DNA of 10,352 bases from Microbacterium sp. Its GTDB lineage: Bacteria > Actinomycetota > Actinomycetes > Actinomycetales > Microbacteriaceae. The notes under the pieces were generated by a model, which saw only the letters and a list, made by a program, of their open reading frames with translations, was not told the DNA's origin and made no database searches. The translations under genes and the position numbers were made by a program. Of the stretch, positions 1 through 6,009 are shown in pieces (position 1 is the stretch's first letter; each line of letters opens with the position of its first letter). The stretch is taken from positions 1-10,352 of the forward strand of contig DQHP01000008.1 in NCBI GenBank assembly GCA_003524435.1, in the 5' to 3' direction.

Positions 1-849
1 GAGAGCAGTGTCCTCGCCGATCGCGGTGATCTCCACCCGCACACCGGAGTCGGTCGCGACGGTGCCGGCGATGACCTGGTCGCCGTCGCTGCGGCGCACG
101 GGCCGGGATTCTCCGGTGATCATCGACTCGTCCATGCTGGCCGAGCCCTGCACGATCCGCCCGTCTGCGGGGACCCGCCCGCCCGGGCGCACCACCACCA
201 CGTCACCCACCAGCAGATCAGACGGGGCAACCGTGACGGTTGTATCGCCCTCGATCTTTTCCGCCTCGTCAGGCAGCAACGCAGCCAAGGAATCCAACGC
301 TGAGGTCGTCTGCGCGAGGGAACGCATCTCGATCCAGTGACCGAGCAGCATGATCACGATCAGCAGGGCCAGCTCCCACCAGAAGTCCAGTTCGTGGTGC
401 AGCAGGCCCAGGCTCGCGCCCCATGATGCGAGGAACGCGACCGTGATCGCGAGAGCGATCAGCAGCATCATGCCGGGCTTGCGGGCCCGGAGTTCGCTCA
501 CCGCACCGGTGAGGAACGGCGCCCCGCCCCACACATACATGACCGTTCCGAGAACCGGGGACACCCAACCGACCCACGCAGCGTCCGGCAGCGGGTATCC
601 GAGCAGCATCGAGAACATCATCGAAAACCCGACGACCGGAACCGCAAGGACCAGCATGATCCAGAACAACCGCCGGAACTGGCCCACATGATCACCGTGC
701 CCACCATGTCCGCCGTGCCCACCATGGCCGCCATGTTCTGGCGAAGCGTCGTGATCGTGGCTCATCGCCGCGTGGTCATGCTCCGTTGTCGGCGCCGCGC
801 CGTGGTTCTCGTGTGCGGCGCGATGGCTGTGTTCGTCGTGCTGGCTCAT
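1..849 (-). CDS. copB: CopB-type copper/silver P1B-type ATPase, N-terminal 283 residues (C-terminal part beyond window)
   Basis: Metal-exporting P-type ATPase of the inner membrane; the family pumps Cu(I)/Cu(II) or Ag(I) out of the cytoplasm using ATP. The frame is open from the ATG at 849 to the left edge. The first 54 residues contain 15 histidines, including six His at three-residue steps in a GGH repeat (residues 39-54). This replaces the CxxC HMA domains of CopA and is typical of the CopB (P1B-3) class. Hydrophobic segments follow, then a LLGHWIEM segment typical of CopB proteins and the actuator loop with MDESMITGES (TGES at residues 245-248). The CPH/CPC membrane motif, the phosphorylated DKTGT and the ATP-binding domain lie outside the window, so the CopB/CopA choice rests on the N-terminus. 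An AAGGAA ribosome binding site precedes the start. It is the last visible gene of the csoR-HMA-ATPase set, 55 bp after the HMA gene. Confidence 0.9.
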   Translation of the reverse strand, partial: MSQHDEHSHRAAHENHGAAPTTEHDHAAMSHDHDASPEHGGHGGHGGHGGHGDHVGQFRRLFWIMLVLAVPVVGFSMMFSMLLGYPLPDAAWVGWVSPVLGTVMYVWGGAPFLTGAVSELRARKPGMMLLIALAITVAFLASWGASLGLLHHELDFWWELALLIVIMLLGHWIEMRSLAQTTSALDSLAALLPDEAEKIEGDTTVTVAPSDLLVGDVVVVRPGGRVPADGRIVQGSASMDESMITGESRPVRRSDGDQVIAGTVATDSGVRVEITAIGEDTAL

Positions 850-904
850 CGGAATTCCTTGCTCAGATGCGCCCGGTTGAGCCCGGGTGCAGACGGTTAG
901 CGAC

Positions 905-1234
905 TCAGGCCTGGCTGGTCGCGAGGGTATACCCGGCCTCTTCGACCGCAGCTCTCACAGCGGCAGGATCGACCGGTGCTGCGCTGTGGATAGTCACGCG
1001 GGAGGTGCCGCCGGCGTTCAGGTCGACGTCGACGGACTCGACACCGTCCACAGCCGCCAGTTCTTCACTGACGCTCGACACGCAATGCGAGCACGTCATC
1101 CCCGCAACCAAAACCTCTTCGGAGGACGAAGATGAGGCCGCAGCCGGTGCGGACGCCTCGGTGTTCGATGGGACGGCGCAGCACGCGCAGCCAGCGTTCG
1201 CGTCCTTTAGGCCAAGTTCAATGCGATCAGTCAT
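905..1234 (-). CDS. HMA-domain copper-binding protein with Cys-rich N-terminus (109 aa)
   Basis: Small soluble heavy-metal-associated protein, probably a Cu(I) chaperone or buffer that hands metal to the neighbouring ATPase. The C-terminal ~70 residues form one HMA domain with the metal-binding motif MTCSHC (C48, C51). Residues 1-38 are unlike a classical CopZ: they carry a C-x-C-C cluster (C16, C18, C19), then an Ala/Ser-rich linker. The start at 1234 was chosen over longer in-frame starts because GAAGGAG lies 6 bp upstream and because the longer extension would overlap the end of csoR. The gene lies 31 bp after csoR and 55 bp before the ATPase on the same strand, so co-transcription under CsoR is likely. 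The role of the CxCC cluster is not known to me; it could be a second metal site. Confidence 0.88.
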   Translation of the reverse strand: MTDRIELGLKDANAGCACCAVPSNTEASAPAAASSSSSEEVLVAGMTCSHCVSSVSEELAAVDGVESVDVDLNAGGTSRVTIHSAAPVDPAAVRAAVEEAGYTLATSQA

Positions 1235-1265
1235 CGTGTGCTCCTTCAATAGACAGATGTGGCGG

Positions 1266-1547
1266 TCATGAACGGACCAGACGGGCAATGGCCTCGTTAG
1301 CCTCGCGGACCTTCTCTGCCGCAACCTCGCCACCCTCGGCGCTGGCCTCGGCCACGCAATGACTTAGATGATCGCTCAGCAGCGACAACGCCACCGTTTC
1401 GAGCGCTCTCGTCGCTGCAGATACCTGCGTGAGGATGTCGATGCAATACTTGTCTTCGTCGACCATCCGTGCGATTCCTCGCACCTGACCTTCGACGCGA
1501 CTCAACCGCTTAGCGAGATCTGCCTTGCCGTCGCTGTACCCGTTCAT
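1266..1547 (-). CDS. csoR: Copper-sensing transcriptional repressor CsoR (93 aa)
   Basis: CsoR/RcnR-family (DUF156) all-helical repressor that binds its operator when copper is low and releases it on binding Cu(I). The copper ligands are present: C35, H60 and C64, with the same 25- and 4-residue spacing as the C-H-C triad of Mycobacterium tuberculosis CsoR. The segment RLSRVEGQVRGIARMV (residues 14-29) is the family's helix 1 signature. The start at 1547 gives the usual length. A longer frame to 1658 exists but would read through the operator and promoter, and its residues do not resemble the family. First gene of the copper operon. It is likely autoregulated, because the CsoR palindrome overlaps its promoter. 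Confidence 0.95.
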   Translation of the reverse strand: MNGYSDGKADLAKRLSRVEGQVRGIARMVDEDKYCIDILTQVSAATRALETVALSLLSDHLSHCVAEASAEGGEVAAEKVREANEAIARLVRS

Positions 1548-1553
1548 GGTTAA

Positions 1554-1582
1554 AAGATACCCCCTGGGGGTATCTAACTCAA
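1554..1582 (-). promoter_or_regulatory. Promoter of csoR-HMA-copB operon
   Basis: On the minus strand, TTGAGT (1582-1577), a 17-bp spacer and TATCTT (1559-1554) form a good sigma-70-type promoter. Only 6 bp separate the -10 element from the csoR ATG at 1547, so transcription should begin at or next to the start codon and give a leaderless mRNA. The only SD-like tract, AGGGGG, is 12 bp away and belongs to the operator. Confidence 0.65.
1555..1575 (-). promoter_or_regulatory. CsoR operator
   Basis: A 21-bp inverted repeat with 10-bp arms that match perfectly around a single central base. The arms are AGATACCCCC and its complement GGGGGTATCT. It matches the known G/C-tract-flanked-by-TAT type of CsoR operator (GTATACCCC...GGGGTATAC-like). 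It lies 8-28 bp upstream of the csoR start and covers the -10 element and most of the spacer of the promoter, so bound CsoR would block RNA polymerase directly. Confidence 0.9.
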
Positions 1583-1713
1583 GGTCGGTTCGCGCATTCC
1601 CGCGTGACTCGGTCCTTCTAGCGGTGCGAGCCCGACGAGAACTTGATGCGCCTGCCAAAAACGATCTCCGGAAACGCCTTTCGGTAGACAGTTTCGGCGC
1701 ACGAAGGGGGCGA

Positions 1714-2529
1714 TCAGCTGATGAGTCGAATCAGGTGGAGGGCTTGGGCCTCTGTCGAGCCCGGTGGATTTCGATGAAAACCGCCATTGCTTGGCAGAAG
1801 CATCACCAGCCAGAACGCCGCCCAGAGGGGCCGGTATGCGCGCATACGTTCTCGCTCTTCATCGGAGAACCCGATGGCGGCACAAAGCGCCTCCGGGTCG
1901 AACACCCCAGTGAGGCGACTGGCGATGTGCTCGACGTGATCGGCCAGGTCATATGCCGGATCTGTCATCCCGCCGTCCTCGAAATCAACAAGACGGCAAG
2001 TCTCACCGTCCCAGAGGATGTTCGCGGGGTTCAGATCTGCAATCCCGAGCCCGGTGAGTCGCGCGGCGGGGAGCGCACCGGGGGTTGTCAGCCCCTCCAG
2101 TGCGGCTTCAATTCCATCTCGCACCTGCGCAGGATCTTGGCAGGCAGAGAGATCGTGTGCTTCACGCAGCCAGCTGAGAAGCGCCTGAGGGAGCGTTGAG
2201 GGGCCGTAGCGGCGCTCGCTGATCCCTGCGGCAGAGATGCGCTCGGTGGGGATGTCGTAGAGGCGACGCAAGGCCTTCCCGAGTGATGCGGTCTGGTCAG
2301 ACGTCAGAGGCTCGTGGCCGAGTGCTCTGCCGGGAAGTCGTTCCATAGTTACTACGGGGTGGCGGTCGACGGTCTCCCGTTTCAAAGGGCGTGGCGCGAT
2401 CCCCGGTGCGTGCTTCCAGAGGAGTTGGAGACATCCCCGCTCGCGGTCGGCTTCCCCATCAGCCCAGCTCAGAAACCTCTTGCGAACCTCAGTGTCGGTG
2501 AAGCTCAGGTCGTGGGTCTGGGACTGCAT
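1714..2529 (-). CDS. APH/choline-kinase-family phosphotransferase (271 aa)
   Basis: Member of the aminoglycoside phosphotransferase (protein-kinase-like) fold family; substrate unknown. The N-terminus (TEVRKRFLSWADGEADRE, residues 13-30) and VVTMERLPG (59-67) fit actinobacterial APH-like enzymes. The catalytic segment is GIADLNPANIL: D165 sits where the catalytic base belongs and N170 is the metal-binding Asn. The residue two before the Asp is Ile rather than the usual His of the HxD motif. The Mg-binding DFE follows at 182-184, then DPAYDLADH, typical of the family. The start at 2529 gives full family length; no clear ribosome binding site precedes it. It stands alone on the minus strand, upstream of the copper operon and just outside the left 27-bp repeat. 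It need not be a resistance gene; many homologues are of unknown function. Confidence 0.75.
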   Translation of the reverse strand: MQSQTHDLSFTDTEVRKRFLSWADGEADRERGCLQLLWKHAPGIAPRPLKRETVDRHPVVTMERLPGRALGHEPLTSDQTASLGKALRRLYDIPTERISAAGISERRYGPSTLPQALLSWLREAHDLSACQDPAQVRDGIEAALEGLTTPGALPAARLTGLGIADLNPANILWDGETCRLVDFEDGGMTDPAYDLADHVEHIASRLTGVFDPEALCAAIGFSDEERERMRAYRPLWAAFWLVMLLPSNGGFHRNPPGSTEAQALHLIRLIS

Positions 2530-2627
2530 GTTTCACAGCCTACGAGAGCGGCCGAGGGCGATGAGGAACCACTACTGGCTGGAACCGATCCGCCGTTGCT
2601 CTATGCCTCGAGAACCTAGTCCCACCG
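2530..2627. other. Intergenic between phosphotransferase and island boundary
   Basis: I see no gene, RNA or strong promoter here. It lies upstream of the phosphotransferase, so any promoter for that gene should be here or beyond the left 27-bp repeat. Confidence 0.4.
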
Positions 2628-2654
2628 GCCGAAAACGATCGTTTACGGCAGGCC
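2628..2654. repeat. 27-bp direct repeat, left copy (candidate island boundary)
   Basis: The core is a perfect 12-bp palindrome, AAACGATCGTTT (2633-2644), framed by GCCG and CGGC and followed by AGGCC. The copy at 8786-8812 matches at 25 of 27 positions in the same orientation and differs only at positions 5 and 18. Similarity stops on both sides of the 27 bp, as expected for a target duplication or attL/attR pair around an inserted 6.1-kb segment. An alternative is a pair of operators for a LacI-like regulator. Confidence 0.6.
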
Positions 2655-2672
2655 TATCGACGACACCGATGT

Positions 2673-2694
2673 CATTGTCCGAAGTCGTCGGCAC
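2673..2694 (+). repeat. TGTCCGAAGTC motif, type 2, left copy
   Basis: A 22-bp sequence containing TGTCCGAAGTC then RTCGGCAC. It matches the reverse complement of 7866-7887 at 20 of 22 positions. It lies between the recombinase stop codon and the left 27-bp repeat. Function unknown; it belongs to the repeats at the ends of the array. Confidence 0.55.
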
Positions 2695-2787
2695 AGCTGG
2701 CCCTAGTAATCCGGGCATTGTGCTGGGGACTGTGGACAACGCCCGATCTGTACTGGTGTGCACAAACCGACACTTTGCGGTCGAGTG

Positions 2788-3369
2788 CTAATCGGTGAGT
2801 GCTCTTGACCGGCGGTAGAAGGTTGCGCGGGACATTCCGAGGTCGCGGGCGACCTGTGCTGTTGGCTGGCCGCTTTGTACGAGGTGGAGGGCGTTGCGGA
2901 TCTGGCTGTCCGTGACTCGTTGCCGGCGTCCGCCGAGATCCTTGCCGGCGATGCGTCGTTTGCTGATCGAGTCAACGATGCGCTCGCGCTTGATTTGGTG
3001 TTCCATCTGCGCGAGTGCTGCCATGACGGTGAACAGCATCGACCCCATCGGCGTGGACGTGTCGACGTCGCCGCCTCCAAGGTTCAGCACGCGCAATCCT
3101 GCGCCACGAGCGCGGAGCTCTTCTGCGAAGGCGAGCATGTTCTGTGTCGATCGGCCCAGCCGATCCAGTGTCGTGATGACCAGAGTGTCCCCGGTCTCGA
3201 CTGCTTCGATCGCACGGTCGAACTCGGGGCGAGAGGCCCGGGCACCGGATACTCCGTGATCGGTGTACAGGTCATCGCGGCGGACCCCCGCAGCCAAAAG
3301 GTCCACTTCTTGGCGATCCGTTGACTGCTGACGGGTGGACACTCGTGCGTAGCCGATCAGCTTTGCCAT
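2788..3369 (-). CDS. Small serine recombinase, resolvase/invertase family (193 aa)
   Basis: Site-specific recombinase that cuts both strands 2 bp apart at a crossover site through a phosphoserine link and rejoins after rotation. The N-terminal catalytic domain (about 1-125) has IGYARVST with nucleophile S11 and R9, then GVSGARASRP and LDRLGRS with D69, R70 and R73. A long dimer helix follows (about 100-135), then GKDLGGRR and a C-terminal HTH_7 DNA-binding domain (about 165-190, QVARDLGMSRATFYRR). Length fits Tn3 resolvases and Hin/Gin invertases (180-200 aa), so it is not a large serine integrase. The start at 3369 is preceded by GGAG at good spacing; the longer frame to 3423 lies in the repeat arm. 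It begins 16 bp from a half-site of the left array arm and is transcribed away from the array. No transposase accompanies it. Confidence 0.93.
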   Translation of the reverse strand: MAKLIGYARVSTRQQSTDRQEVDLLAAGVRRDDLYTDHGVSGARASRPEFDRAIEAVETGDTLVITTLDRLGRSTQNMLAFAEELRARGAGLRVLNLGGGDVDTSTPMGSMLFTVMAALAQMEHQIKRERIVDSISKRRIAGKDLGGRRQRVTDSQIRNALHLVQSGQPTAQVARDLGMSRATFYRRSRALTD

Positions 3370-3385
3370 TTCAGGGTTCTCCAGG

Positions 3386-3504
3386 TGTCTCGCAACTAAG
3401 GGTGTGTACTCGTATCTTGTCAATCACTTGTGAGACATAGTTGTGAGAATCGCCGAGCCTGGGAAACTCGCGAACCATGTCAGTGTCCGAAGTCCTCAAC
3501 ACTC
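3386..3504 (+). repeat. Left array arm (resolvase accessory-site-like, inverted copy at 7842-7985)
   Basis: Contains half-site TGTCTCGCAAC (3386-3396), then after 30 bp the inverted half-site CTTGTGAGACA (3427-3437), then after 2 bp a further inverted half-site GTTGTGAGAAT (3440-3450). It ends in a 21-bp sequence with TGTCCGAAGTC (3484-3504). The right arm has the same order and the same 11-30-11-2-11 spacing in inverted orientation. Positions 3386-3410 (about 25 bp, two facing half-sites with a 4-bp gap) and 3417-3450 (34 bp) have the sizes of resolvase subsites III and II, with core site A as subsite I. The subsite naming is inference; the repeat itself is visible. Confidence 0.75.
3394..3423 (-). 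promoter_or_regulatory. Candidate recombinase promoter inside the left arm
   Basis: On the minus strand a consensus -35 TTGACA (3423-3418) is followed after 18 bp by a weak -10 TTAGTT (3399-3394). It points at the recombinase start 24 bp downstream. The -35 lies in the subsite-II-like segment and the -10 in the subsite-III-like segment, so the bound recombinase would probably repress its own gene, as known for Tn3-type tnpR. The -10 is poor, so this is tentative. Confidence 0.4.
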
Positions 3505-3516
3505 AGGCAGATGAGA

Positions 3517-3544
3517 CGTCTCACAACCCTAGGGTTATGAGACA
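3517..3544 (+). repeat. Core recombination site A (28 bp, centre TA)
   Basis: Left arm CGTCTCACAAC, centre CCTAGG, right arm GTTATGAGACA: an 11-6-11 near-palindrome with central dinucleotide TA at 3530-3531. A back-to-back inverted half-site overlaps its left edge and makes the palindrome TGAGACGTCTCA (3512-3523). It is the first core next to the recombinase and lies 12 bp inside the left array arm. Confidence 0.8.
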
Positions 3545-3772
3545 CATAACCAGACGGACTGGCTCTATCTGGCGGAATCGGATGTCGCGGTGAAAGTTCG
3601 CAGTGTTTTATCCGAGGCGACGACCACGGATGCCAGTATCGCAACTACCGCTGACGCTGCGAGCATCGGGCCTGTTCCGGTTGCGGCGACGGTCCCGATG
3701 AATGCAGCTGTGATCAGAAGCAGCGTAATGTCTATGCAACTGTTGCCGTCAACGCATGGACCGAGGAAGAGG
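3545..3772. other. Region between site A and SdpI-like gene
   Basis: No convincing gene. A plus frame runs from 3590 into the SdpI-like gene, but its residues are low-complexity and unlike the family. A minus frame ending at 3565 encodes two hydrophobic stretches (about 3580-3740) but has no start without running antisense through the SdpI-like gene. This may be a decayed membrane-protein remnant. Confidence 0.35.
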
Positions 3773-4129
3773 ATGAGCGAAAACCACCTCGTAGCCCTGT
3801 TTCTCGCTGTATGGGCTGTCGCTGTACTGGTTATGAGTACTTTGTCCGTCAGCGGCCGAATCAAGATCGTGACTATCAACGGCATGAGACGTCGCCAGCC
3901 TGGAGAAAGCGCTGCCGCATGGCAGGCGGGATTGCGTGCGTACTACCCTTGGGCTCTCGCCACGGTTTGCAGCTTGCTGCTGTTCGCAGTCCTTGTGTTT
4001 TTTGCTCCGTACGAGTTTCTGCATCCGCTCGTCGCGGCCGCCCTCATCATGGTGGTCATTCAGGGTTGGCCGCTTGGCATCTGGGCCTTGAACCGGGCGA
4101 TTGCTGATTTTCACGTGGAGCAGAAGTAG
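3773..4129 (+). CDS. SdpI/YhfL-like membrane protein (118 aa)
   Basis: Small integral membrane protein with three predicted transmembrane helices: residues about 7-26, 58-78 and 84-105. Between helices 1 and 2 lies a loop of the form SGRIKIVTINGMRRRQPGESAAAWQAGLRA. It resembles the short SdpI-family loop, in which a conserved Trp/Arg segment (AW.AG.R) precedes the next helix. SdpI proteins give immunity to a sporulation-delaying toxin in Bacillus; most actinobacterial members have no proven role. The start at 3773 was chosen because GAGGAAGAGG lies directly upstream and the helix pattern begins there. It is the only gene between core sites A and B, in plus orientation. Base composition looks lower in GC than in the flanking chromosomal genes. 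Family assignment is by pattern only. Confidence 0.65.
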   Translation: MSENHLVALFLAVWAVAVLVMSTLSVSGRIKIVTINGMRRRQPGESAAAWQAGLRAYYPWALATVCSLLLFAVLVFFAPYEFLHPLVAAALIMVVIQGWPLGIWALNRAIADFHVEQK

Positions 4130-4228
4130 CGACCGAACGCTACGGAGACGACTGAGTCCAGCCGCCCGCAAGCGCTCGAGAAGTCAGTGCAAGATGGCTT
4201 ACTGCCGCACATACCTCGCCACGCTGAG

Positions 4229-4272
4229 TGTCTCGTAACCTCGGTGTCTCGCAACCCATGGGATGTGAGACG
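4229..4272 (+). repeat. Core recombination site B (28 bp, centre AT) with upstream half-site
   Basis: The core at 4245-4272 has left arm TGTCTCGCAAC, centre CCATGG and right arm GATGTGAGACG, with AT at 4258-4259. A further direct half-site TGTCTCGTAAC lies at 4229-4239, separated by the 5-bp spacer CTCGG. The same half-site and spacer precede core C. Confidence 0.8.
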
Positions 4273-4334
4273 GTAGAAGGGGCCGGAGCGCTGGTGCTCC
4301 GCGGGGCATAGTCGTGCCCATATAGAGTGCGAAG

Positions 4335-4736
4335 ATGAGGAATCACAACGGGTCCATGCTCGTCATAGGTCTGCTGGCTCTTACTATGACGGCTTGCAGT
4401 GGCGCTCCGAGCAACACGGACGCCTGCCGCGATCTCCTGAATGTGCAGGGCGAACTCGAAACGCTCGTAAACGAAGTTTCGGTCAACGCCGGGGAGATCC
4501 GGACGGTGTTGCCCAGGTTCGTCGAGCTTGCCGATGCCGCCAAGAGTATTGACGCCGACGGCGACGTGAAGACGGCTGCCACATCCCTCGGTGACGCTGC
4601 CGGCAAGTGGCACGACGCGTTGGAAGTTGCGGCAGAAGAGGATGCGCTCGACGATCCGATTGATTCCTCTCTCGCGGCCGCTTACATCGAGGCGGACCTT
4701 GGCGTAAGGAACGCTTGCAGCCAGTTCCTGCCTTAA
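4335..4736 (+). CDS. Small secreted lipoprotein, unknown function (133 aa)
   Basis: The N-terminus is a lipoprotein signal: a short basic start, hydrophobic residues 8-20, and LTMTAC with the lipidated cysteine at C21. The mature part is acidic and Ala-rich with predicted helices, and has two more cysteines (C31 and one near the C-terminus, in NACSQFLP) that could form a disulfide. I do not recognise the family. It resembles many short actinobacterial helical lipoproteins. The start at 4335 gives the basic n-region; the second Met at residue 8 is an alternative. The ribosome binding site is weak (GCGAAG just upstream). It is the sole gene between core sites B and C and ends 7 bp before the first half-site of C, so gene and site are packed as in an integron cassette. 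Confidence 0.7.
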   Translation: MRNHNGSMLVIGLLALTMTACSGAPSNTDACRDLLNVQGELETLVNEVSVNAGEIRTVLPRFVELADAAKSIDADGDVKTAATSLGDAAGKWHDALEVAAEEDALDDPIDSSLAAAYIEADLGVRNACSQFLP

Positions 4737-4743
4737 CTCGGAC

Positions 4744-4803
4744 TGTCTCGTAACCTCGGTGTCTCATAACGCATGGGTTCTGAGACAGATGAGTTACGAG
4801 ACA
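4744..4803 (+). repeat. Core recombination site C, four-half-site 60-bp palindromic element (centre AT)
   Basis: Reading left to right: half-site TGTCTCGTAAC (4744-4754), spacer CTCGG, core 4760-4787 (TGTCTCATAAC, GCATGG, GTTCTGAGACA), spacer GATGA, inverted half-site GTTACGAGACA (4793-4803). The outer half-sites are perfectly complementary and the inner ones nearly so. The whole is symmetric with equal 5-bp spacers and could fold as a cruciform. It is the most complete site of the array. Confidence 0.85.
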
Positions 4804-4955
4804 CTTGCCCGGCGCGCGCAATGTACCGATAGCAAGTTGACTTCGGGAGCCACGCCGATCATGTCGATGCCGCCGGGACCGGGGCGGCCCGCGGCGACCG
4901 AGGCGACGAGCGAGCTGTGCTCGCGATCGATTACGCCCACGGGGTGCGACCGTCG
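4794..4955 (-). pseudogene. Remnant of a subtilisin-like (S8) serine protease, truncated at site C
   Basis: A 53-codon minus-strand frame lies between stop codons, with GTG at 4940 as its only early start. It encodes VGVIDREHSSLVASVAAG, then GRPGPGGIDMIGVAPEVNLLSV. This is the pattern around the catalytic His of S8 proteases of the mycosin type (HGT-x-VAS-x-x-AGRP...GVAP-x-x-LLSV), with HSS in place of HGT. The frame ends in a TAA supplied by the outer half-site of site C, so the rest of the protease is missing. A minus frame at about 4960-5079 could be a decayed signal-peptide part (SGVALMLISASAEPTLVPTP), shifted in frame. It is not a functional gene. The family call rests on about 40 residues. 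Confidence 0.4.
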
Positions 4956-5259
4956 CTAGAGCCGACGCCGGAGAAACCTCTGACGCACTAGGCGTTGGGA
5001 CGAGTGTCGGTTCCGCACTGGCGCTGATGAGCATCAACGCAACGCCAGAGTGGGACCTGTCGTGGCCGTAAGCTTCCACGTTCTTCGGATGGCTATCCTC
5101 TCAACGTGCCCCCGGCTCGTACTCGGTGGGATCTTCGCGCGTGCGCGGAGTATAACGGATGGCCGGAGTGCACGCTGTAGGCCGAAGAGGGGACAGACGC
5201 CCGGGGTGGGGGCCGGTATCGTTCGAGGTGCTCAGAAGGCACAACTGAAAGGTAGAGAT
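4956..5259. other. Leader region of the secreted-protein gene
   Basis: An in-frame extension of the secreted-protein gene runs back to 5050 but shows no signal-like or conserved sequence, so I treat it as untranslated. No RNA structure or clear promoter stands out. The promoter of the 5260 gene should lie here. Confidence 0.35.
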
Positions 5260-6009
5260 ATGCACCTGACTCAACGACGAGGAAGTACAAGCGGAAGGCT
5301 TGGCCGTCGGCTTACCAGCCTTATCACGGCCGGACTACTCGCGGCAGCAACGATGGGAACTGCAACGGCGACGGCGGCGACCGCCAGCACCCCGGATGAG
5401 AGTGAGGTATCAAAGGCAGCTGGGTTCCTCGAAGAGAACATGGCTCGTTTCGAGGTACCTCAGGAACTGCGCTCAAGCCTGCTGGAGAAAGCGCTCAGCG
5501 GGACGACTCTGGATGCAGACTTGCCAGGGGCTGTGCCGGTCGTTGTCGAAACCGTGACGAACGATTACGGCACATTTCCGATCAATCGCTATGCCGACGG
5601 TTCGTTCGAAAGCGTTGGCGTCAGCGAAGAGGTGGTTAACTCCGACGGGGACGTCTCTCTGCGAGCAATCAAGAACTGCAGCTCGTCCGGAGGTTCAGGC
5701 GGAGTCACCTACACTGGCTGTCAGGTTTACCACTGGACCCTTTGGCACAACATGTGGTTCCACGCCAACTATTCACGAGCCTCCAACGCATCCACGATTT
5801 CCTATATGCCAGCTGCCCAGCGCGGGTTTGAATCCGCGAACAGTTGCTCAACCGAAGTCTTCGGCATCACGCAGCGAACGGGCAACAACGCAAGCCCGGC
5901 TAAGGCCGATTGGCTCATGACTTGCACCGACTTCTCGGGCGCATCCTCGTCGAAGTCCCTCGGGCTCCGTGTTACGGGCTCGAGCGCATACAGTGTGCAG
6001 AACTACTGA
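5260..6009 (+). CDS. Secreted protein of unknown function, Cys-containing (249 aa)
   Basis: An exported protein of a family I do not recognise. The start at 5260 has AAAGG 7 bp upstream and gives a clean signal peptide: basic n-region (with RR at 16-17 before LTSLI), hydrophobic residues 18-33, and an Ala/Thr-rich stretch with AxA cleavage sites near residues 40-42. The twin arginine might route it through Tat, but Sec is equally possible. The mature part is about 207 residues: an N-terminal helical, acidic half (to about residue 110) and a C-terminal half rich in Ser, Gly, aromatic residues and four cysteines (in KNCSS, YTGCQVYHW, NSCST and MTCTDF), enough for two disulfides. The Trp/Tyr-rich QVYHWTLWHNMWFHANYS segment looks like a beta-rich extracellular domain. 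Its TGA overlaps the ATG of the next gene. It could be a bacteriocin-like or surface-acting protein; that is speculation. Confidence 0.75.
   Translation: MHLTQRRGSTSGRLGRRLTSLITAGLLAAATMGTATATAATASTPDESEVSKAAGFLEENMARFEVPQELRSSLLEKALSGTTLDADLPGAVPVVVETVTNDYGTFPINRYADGSFESVGVSEEVVNSDGDVSLRAIKNCSSSGGSGGVTYTGCQVYHWTLWHNMWFHANYSRASNASTISYMPAAQRGFESANSCSTEVFGITQRTGNNASPAKADWLMTCTDFSGASSSKSLGLRVTGSSAYSVQNY

Noticed and set aside
350..691. Plus-strand frames over the copper ATPase, HMA and kinase genes
   Set aside because: Shadow frames of GC-rich minus-strand genes with clear domain matches.
2788..3369. Tn3-family transposon
   Set aside because: No tnpA transposase and no Tn3-type terminal inverted repeats are seen in the window; only the resolvase-like gene and res-like sites are present.
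3590..3772. N-terminal extension of the SdpI-like gene
   Set aside because: Low-complexity residues without a signal or membrane pattern; a strong ribosome binding site and the first helix begin at 3773.
3565..3885. Minus-strand membrane protein frame
   Set aside because: Hydrophobic in its C-terminal half, but its only start lies antisense inside the SdpI-like gene and no ribosome binding site is present; codon bias is not clearly better than on the other strand.
5050..5259. N-terminal extension of the secreted protein
   Set aside because: It would place the signal peptide 70 residues inside the protein; the ATG at 5260 has a proper ribosome binding site.
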